This document shows positions 61,855 to 64,000 of a stretch of 64,000 nt of DNA, piece after piece (the first letter of the stretch is position 1; each line of letters starts with the position of its first letter). Source of the DNA: Phycisphaerales bacterium. GTDB taxonomy: Bacteria > Planctomycetota > Phycisphaerae > Phycisphaerales > SM1A02. Under the pieces are notes generated by a model. That model ran no database searches and was not told the DNA's origin. It worked only from the letters and a program-made list of their open reading frames with translations. The position numbers and the translations under genes were made by a program. The DNA is taken from positions 124,001-188,000 of the forward strand of contig JABABS010000034.1 in the NCBI GenBank assembly GCA_014238125.1. The letters run 5' to 3'.

Positions 61855-62739
61855 ATGACTACAAACACATCAATCGAAACAAAGCCCTCTCCCATCCCCT
61901 CTTGCGCTGATGCCACTGTCACCCTCCGCACCCTTCGGAAGTGGTCCAAAGAAGGTTCGAAGTGGGCCTGCCTCACTTGCTATGACGCAACAACTGCAAG
62001 AATTATGGCCAGCACCGGCTTGCCAACCATGCTAGTTGGTGACACCGCGGCCGAAATGATTCTTGGCTATAACAGCACAATTCATGCGCCCCTTGACTTT
62101 CTCATTACGCTTACCGCAGCCGTGAAACGTGGCGCGCCAAATGTGTTTGTAATGGGTGATATGCCATTTTTAAGTTATCAAATCAATGAAGACTCGGCAA
62201 TTCAAAATGCTGGACGGTTCTTGACTGAAGGAGCAGCTGACGCTGTAAAACTTGAGGTTGATGGAAAGTGGACGAATCGCTTCGAGGCAATATGTGACGC
62301 GGGCATTGCCGCTGTCGCACACCTTGGTTCACGACCACAACAAGCCAAGCAAACCGGAGGCTACACAACTGCGGGACGATCTGCTGCTGCTGCTAAAAAA
62401 ATTGTTGAAGATGCTATTGCGATGGAGCAAGCCGGCGCTTCTATGCTTTTATTAGAAGCAGTTCCAGAAGAAGTTTCTTGCGCGGTTATAGAAGCAACAA
62501 GCATCCCCGTCATTGGCTGCGGTGCTGGTACAGCATGTCACGGGCAAGTTGTTGTTATGCAGGATCTCGCCGGCATGACACCATGGCAACCATCATTCGC
62601 TCAACCAATTTCAAATGTTGGTGAAGCCATTGCAGATGTCACAACGACATGGATGCAAAATGTATCCACAAATAACCTGGGAAAACACCCTTACAACATG
62701 CATGAGGGCGAGTCAGAATTGTTTAGTAAACGACCCTGA
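61855..62739 (+). CDS. panB: 3-methyl-2-oxobutanoate hydroxymethyltransferase
   Basis: First step of pantothenate synthesis: adds a hydroxymethyl group from 5,10-methylene-THF to 2-oxoisovalerate. The 294-residue protein has TCYDATTARIMASTG, VGDTAAEMILGY with metal-site Asp, FVMGDMPFLSY, VKLEVDG, GSRPQQAKQTGGY and LLLEAVPEE with the catalytic Glu. The C-terminus is about 25 residues longer than usual and overlaps the convergent ABC gene by 49 bases. Confidence 0.95.
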   Translation: MTTNTSIETKPSPIPSCADATVTLRTLRKWSKEGSKWACLTCYDATTARIMASTGLPTMLVGDTAAEMILGYNSTIHAPLDFLITLTAAVKRGAPNVFVMGDMPFLSYQINEDSAIQNAGRFLTEGAADAVKLEVDGKWTNRFEAICDAGIAAVAHLGSRPQQAKQTGGYTTAGRSAAAAKKIVEDAIAMEQAGASMLLLEAVPEEVSCAVIEATSIPVIGCGAGTACHGQVVVMQDLAGMTPWQPSFAQPISNVGEAIADVTTTWMQNVSTNNLGKHPYNMHEGESELFSKRP

Positions 62740-63482
62740 CATGCAGCCATAAGTTCTTGTGTGGCGATGTGTTTTGGATTATGTATGACTTCGTCATTTG
62801 TTCCCTGTTCGACAATTTTTCCTTCGTGCATAACCGCAACTCGGTCGCAAAAATGATGTACTACTGAAAGGTCGTGTGAAATAAACAGGATTGTTAGGCC
62901 AAGTTCATCTCGAAGATCTGCAAGAAGATTTAATATTTTCGCTTGCACGCTGACATCGAGTGCTGATGTGGGTTCATCACAAACAAGCAGTTCGGGTTGC
63001 AGAGCAATTGCTCTCGCTATTGCTATTCTTTGTTTTTGACCACCAGAAAATTCATGTGGATATTTATTACCGTCACTTTCTTGTAAACCGACTTGTTGCA
63101 TCAGTGTTATTGCTTTGTTCCGAAGTTCGCTACCTTTTGCAATTTTGTGCACAAGTAGAGGCTCAGAAATAATTGACATAACTTTTGCATAGGGATTCAG
63201 CGAACCACCGGGATCTTGAAAAACCATTTGCATTCGTTTTTTATCTAACTGTTTTCCGATAGCAACCCCGTCAAATACAATGTCGCCGCTTGTTGGTTGA
63301 ACCAACTGCATTACTGCCCTTGCAAGCGTAGTTTTTCCTGAACCGCTCTGCCCAACGATGCCTAGAGTTGTGCCCTTTTCAATTGAAACCGATACACCGC
63401 GAACCGCAAAAATTGGTGACTTTTTTGGAGGGAATGTGATTTTGAGGTCACGAATTTCAAGTAGTGGAATATTATTGTCCAT
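62691..63482 (-). CDS. ABC transporter ATP-binding protein (DppF/OppF type)
   Basis: Peptide-type importer ATPase of 263 residues. Walker [18 protein letters not shown] loop [16 protein letters not shown], signature [16 protein letters not shown], Walker [13 protein letters not shown], and the H-loop in LFISHD. A C-terminal segment typical of the peptide family is short ([14 protein letters not shown]). Start ATG 63482 follows GAGG. The other transporter genes are not in the window, so the substrate cannot be set. Convergent overlap with panB. Confidence 0.9.
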   Translation of the reverse strand: MDNNIPLLEIRDLKITFPPKKSPIFAVRGVSVSIEKGTTLGIVGQSGSGKTTLARAVMQLVQPTSGDIVFDGVAIGKQLDKKRMQMVFQDPGGSLNPYAKVMSIISEPLLVHKIAKGSELRNKAITLMQQVGLQESDGNKYPHEFSGGQKQRIAIARAIALQPELLVCDEPTSALDVSVQAKILNLLADLRDELGLTILFISHDLSVVHHFCDRVAVMHEGKIVEQGTNDEVIHNPKHIATQELMAACQGRLLNNSDSPSCML

Positions 63483-63521
63483 TTGCACCTCAGTGTATGG
63501 TATCTTCGACAAAGATTCATT

Positions 63522-64000
63522 ATGAAAGAATATCTCGCACTACTTGACCACCTACTTCACCACGGTTTACCAAAAAAAGACCGTACTGGAACCGGAACTC
63601 GCAGCATTTTTGGTTGGCAAATGCGATTTGATCTTGCAAAGGGTTTCCCGCTTGTCACCACGAAAAAAGTGCACACTCGTTCCATTATCCATGAACTTTT
63701 GTGGTTTCTCAAAGGTGAAACAAACATTTCATACCTCAAAGAAAACGGTGTTTCTATTTGGGACGATTGGGCTGATGAAAGTGGCGAACTAGGTCCCGTC
63801 TATGGGTCACAGTGGCGGTCGTGGAAGACGACCGATGGGCGCGCTGTTGATCAAATTACAAATCTAATTGATGGAATTAAAAACAATCCAGATTCTCGAA
63901 GACATATTGTCAACGCGTGGAATGTTGGTGATGTTGACAAAATGGCGTTACCTCCATGTCACACAATGTTTCAGTTTTATGTAGCGGACAACAAATTGTC
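63522..64000 (+). CDS. thyA: Thymidylate synthase (5' part, cut by window end)
   Basis: Methylates dUMP to dTMP with methylene-THF. I translated 159 codons from ATG 63522: [35 protein letters not shown] (folate/dUMP contacts), [21 protein letters not shown] in part, [12 protein letters not shown] and [13 protein letters not shown] with the nucleophilic Cys. The frame is open to base 64000, with about 105 residues missing. It is divergent from the ABC gene. Confidence 0.95.
   Translation, partial: MKEYLALLDHLLHHGLPKKDRTGTGTRSIFGWQMRFDLAKGFPLVTTKKVHTRSIIHELLWFLKGETNISYLKENGVSIWDDWADESGELGPVYGSQWRSWKTTDGRAVDQITNLIDGIKNNPDSRRHIVNAWNVGDVDKMALPPCHTMFQFYVADNKL

Overview
The window looks like a chromosomal stretch of a marine planctomycete, most likely of the Phycisphaerae, with moderately low G+C. 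The grounds are a secreted metallohydrolase ending in a paired dockerin-like module of the Phycisphaerales type (GDIDGDGEIGITD ... DLDHDGFVGINDLL), three membrane proteins that start with a C-x2-CGYDL...CPECG zinc ribbon, two groEL genes in one operon, a K+-dependent-type membrane pyrophosphatase, and large secreted metalloproteases. No phylogenetic computation was possible, so the assignment is an inference. The content is almost entirely housekeeping. I found no tRNA, rRNA, CRISPR array, insertion sequence or prophage.

Layout. 1-8.4 kb (minus) is a tight operon hppA-rsfS-hydrolase-PQQ repeat protein-trmB-Zn protein-histidine kinase-MacB-like permease, cut by the window edge. 8.5-14 kb holds rpsU with a glycine-rich tail, a YacP-like NYN nuclease gene, pdxH, a membrane protein and a large secreted metalloprotease. 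14-20 kb holds divergent purE and a compact asd-like gene, then acs and rnr. 19.8-25.5 kb (minus) is a chaperone operon groEL2-groES-groEL1-dnaJ-grpE-fmdB. 25.7-28.6 kb holds a zinc-ribbon membrane protein, a MoxR ATPase, hpt and a chimeric LOG/MgtE remnant. 28.7-34.2 kb (plus) is folC-leuS-DUF2314 protein. 34.2-37.8 kb (minus) is tpiA-secG-yicC-kinase-DUF2007 protein. 37.9-42.9 kb (plus) is an overlapping alaS-unknown-TIM barrel-MDR operon. 43-46.5 kb is a patch of small unknown genes around tmk, with a frame-broken secreted gene and a possible structured RNA. 46.5-56.4 kb has thiC, a lipoprotein, rlmE, an oxidoreductase, two more zinc-ribbon membrane proteins, purQ and a PurS-PurL fusion. 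56.4-64 kb has rnhA, the dockerin metallohydrolase, rpsL-rpsG, an unknown secreted protein, a ThiF-like adenylyltransferase, panB, an oligopeptide-type ABC ATPase and the 5' part of thyA.

The recurrent unusual theme is start architecture. At least four genes (purE, asd-like, the Gfo/Idh oxidoreductase, the dockerin metallohydrolase) have exactly TAGAAT-N6-ATG with no Shine-Dalgarno, and several more have a TANNNT or consensus -10 box 6-11 bases before the ATG. This suggests widespread leaderless transcription for first genes of operons, while internal genes use Shine-Dalgarno sites or ATGA/TAATG overlaps. Other points worth attention are the LOG/MgtE gene chimera, a terminator palindrome that contains the start codon of the next gene, a structured rpsL-rpsG spacer, an ASADH-like protein lacking substrate-binding motifs, and a candidate structured RNA near 45.6 kb.
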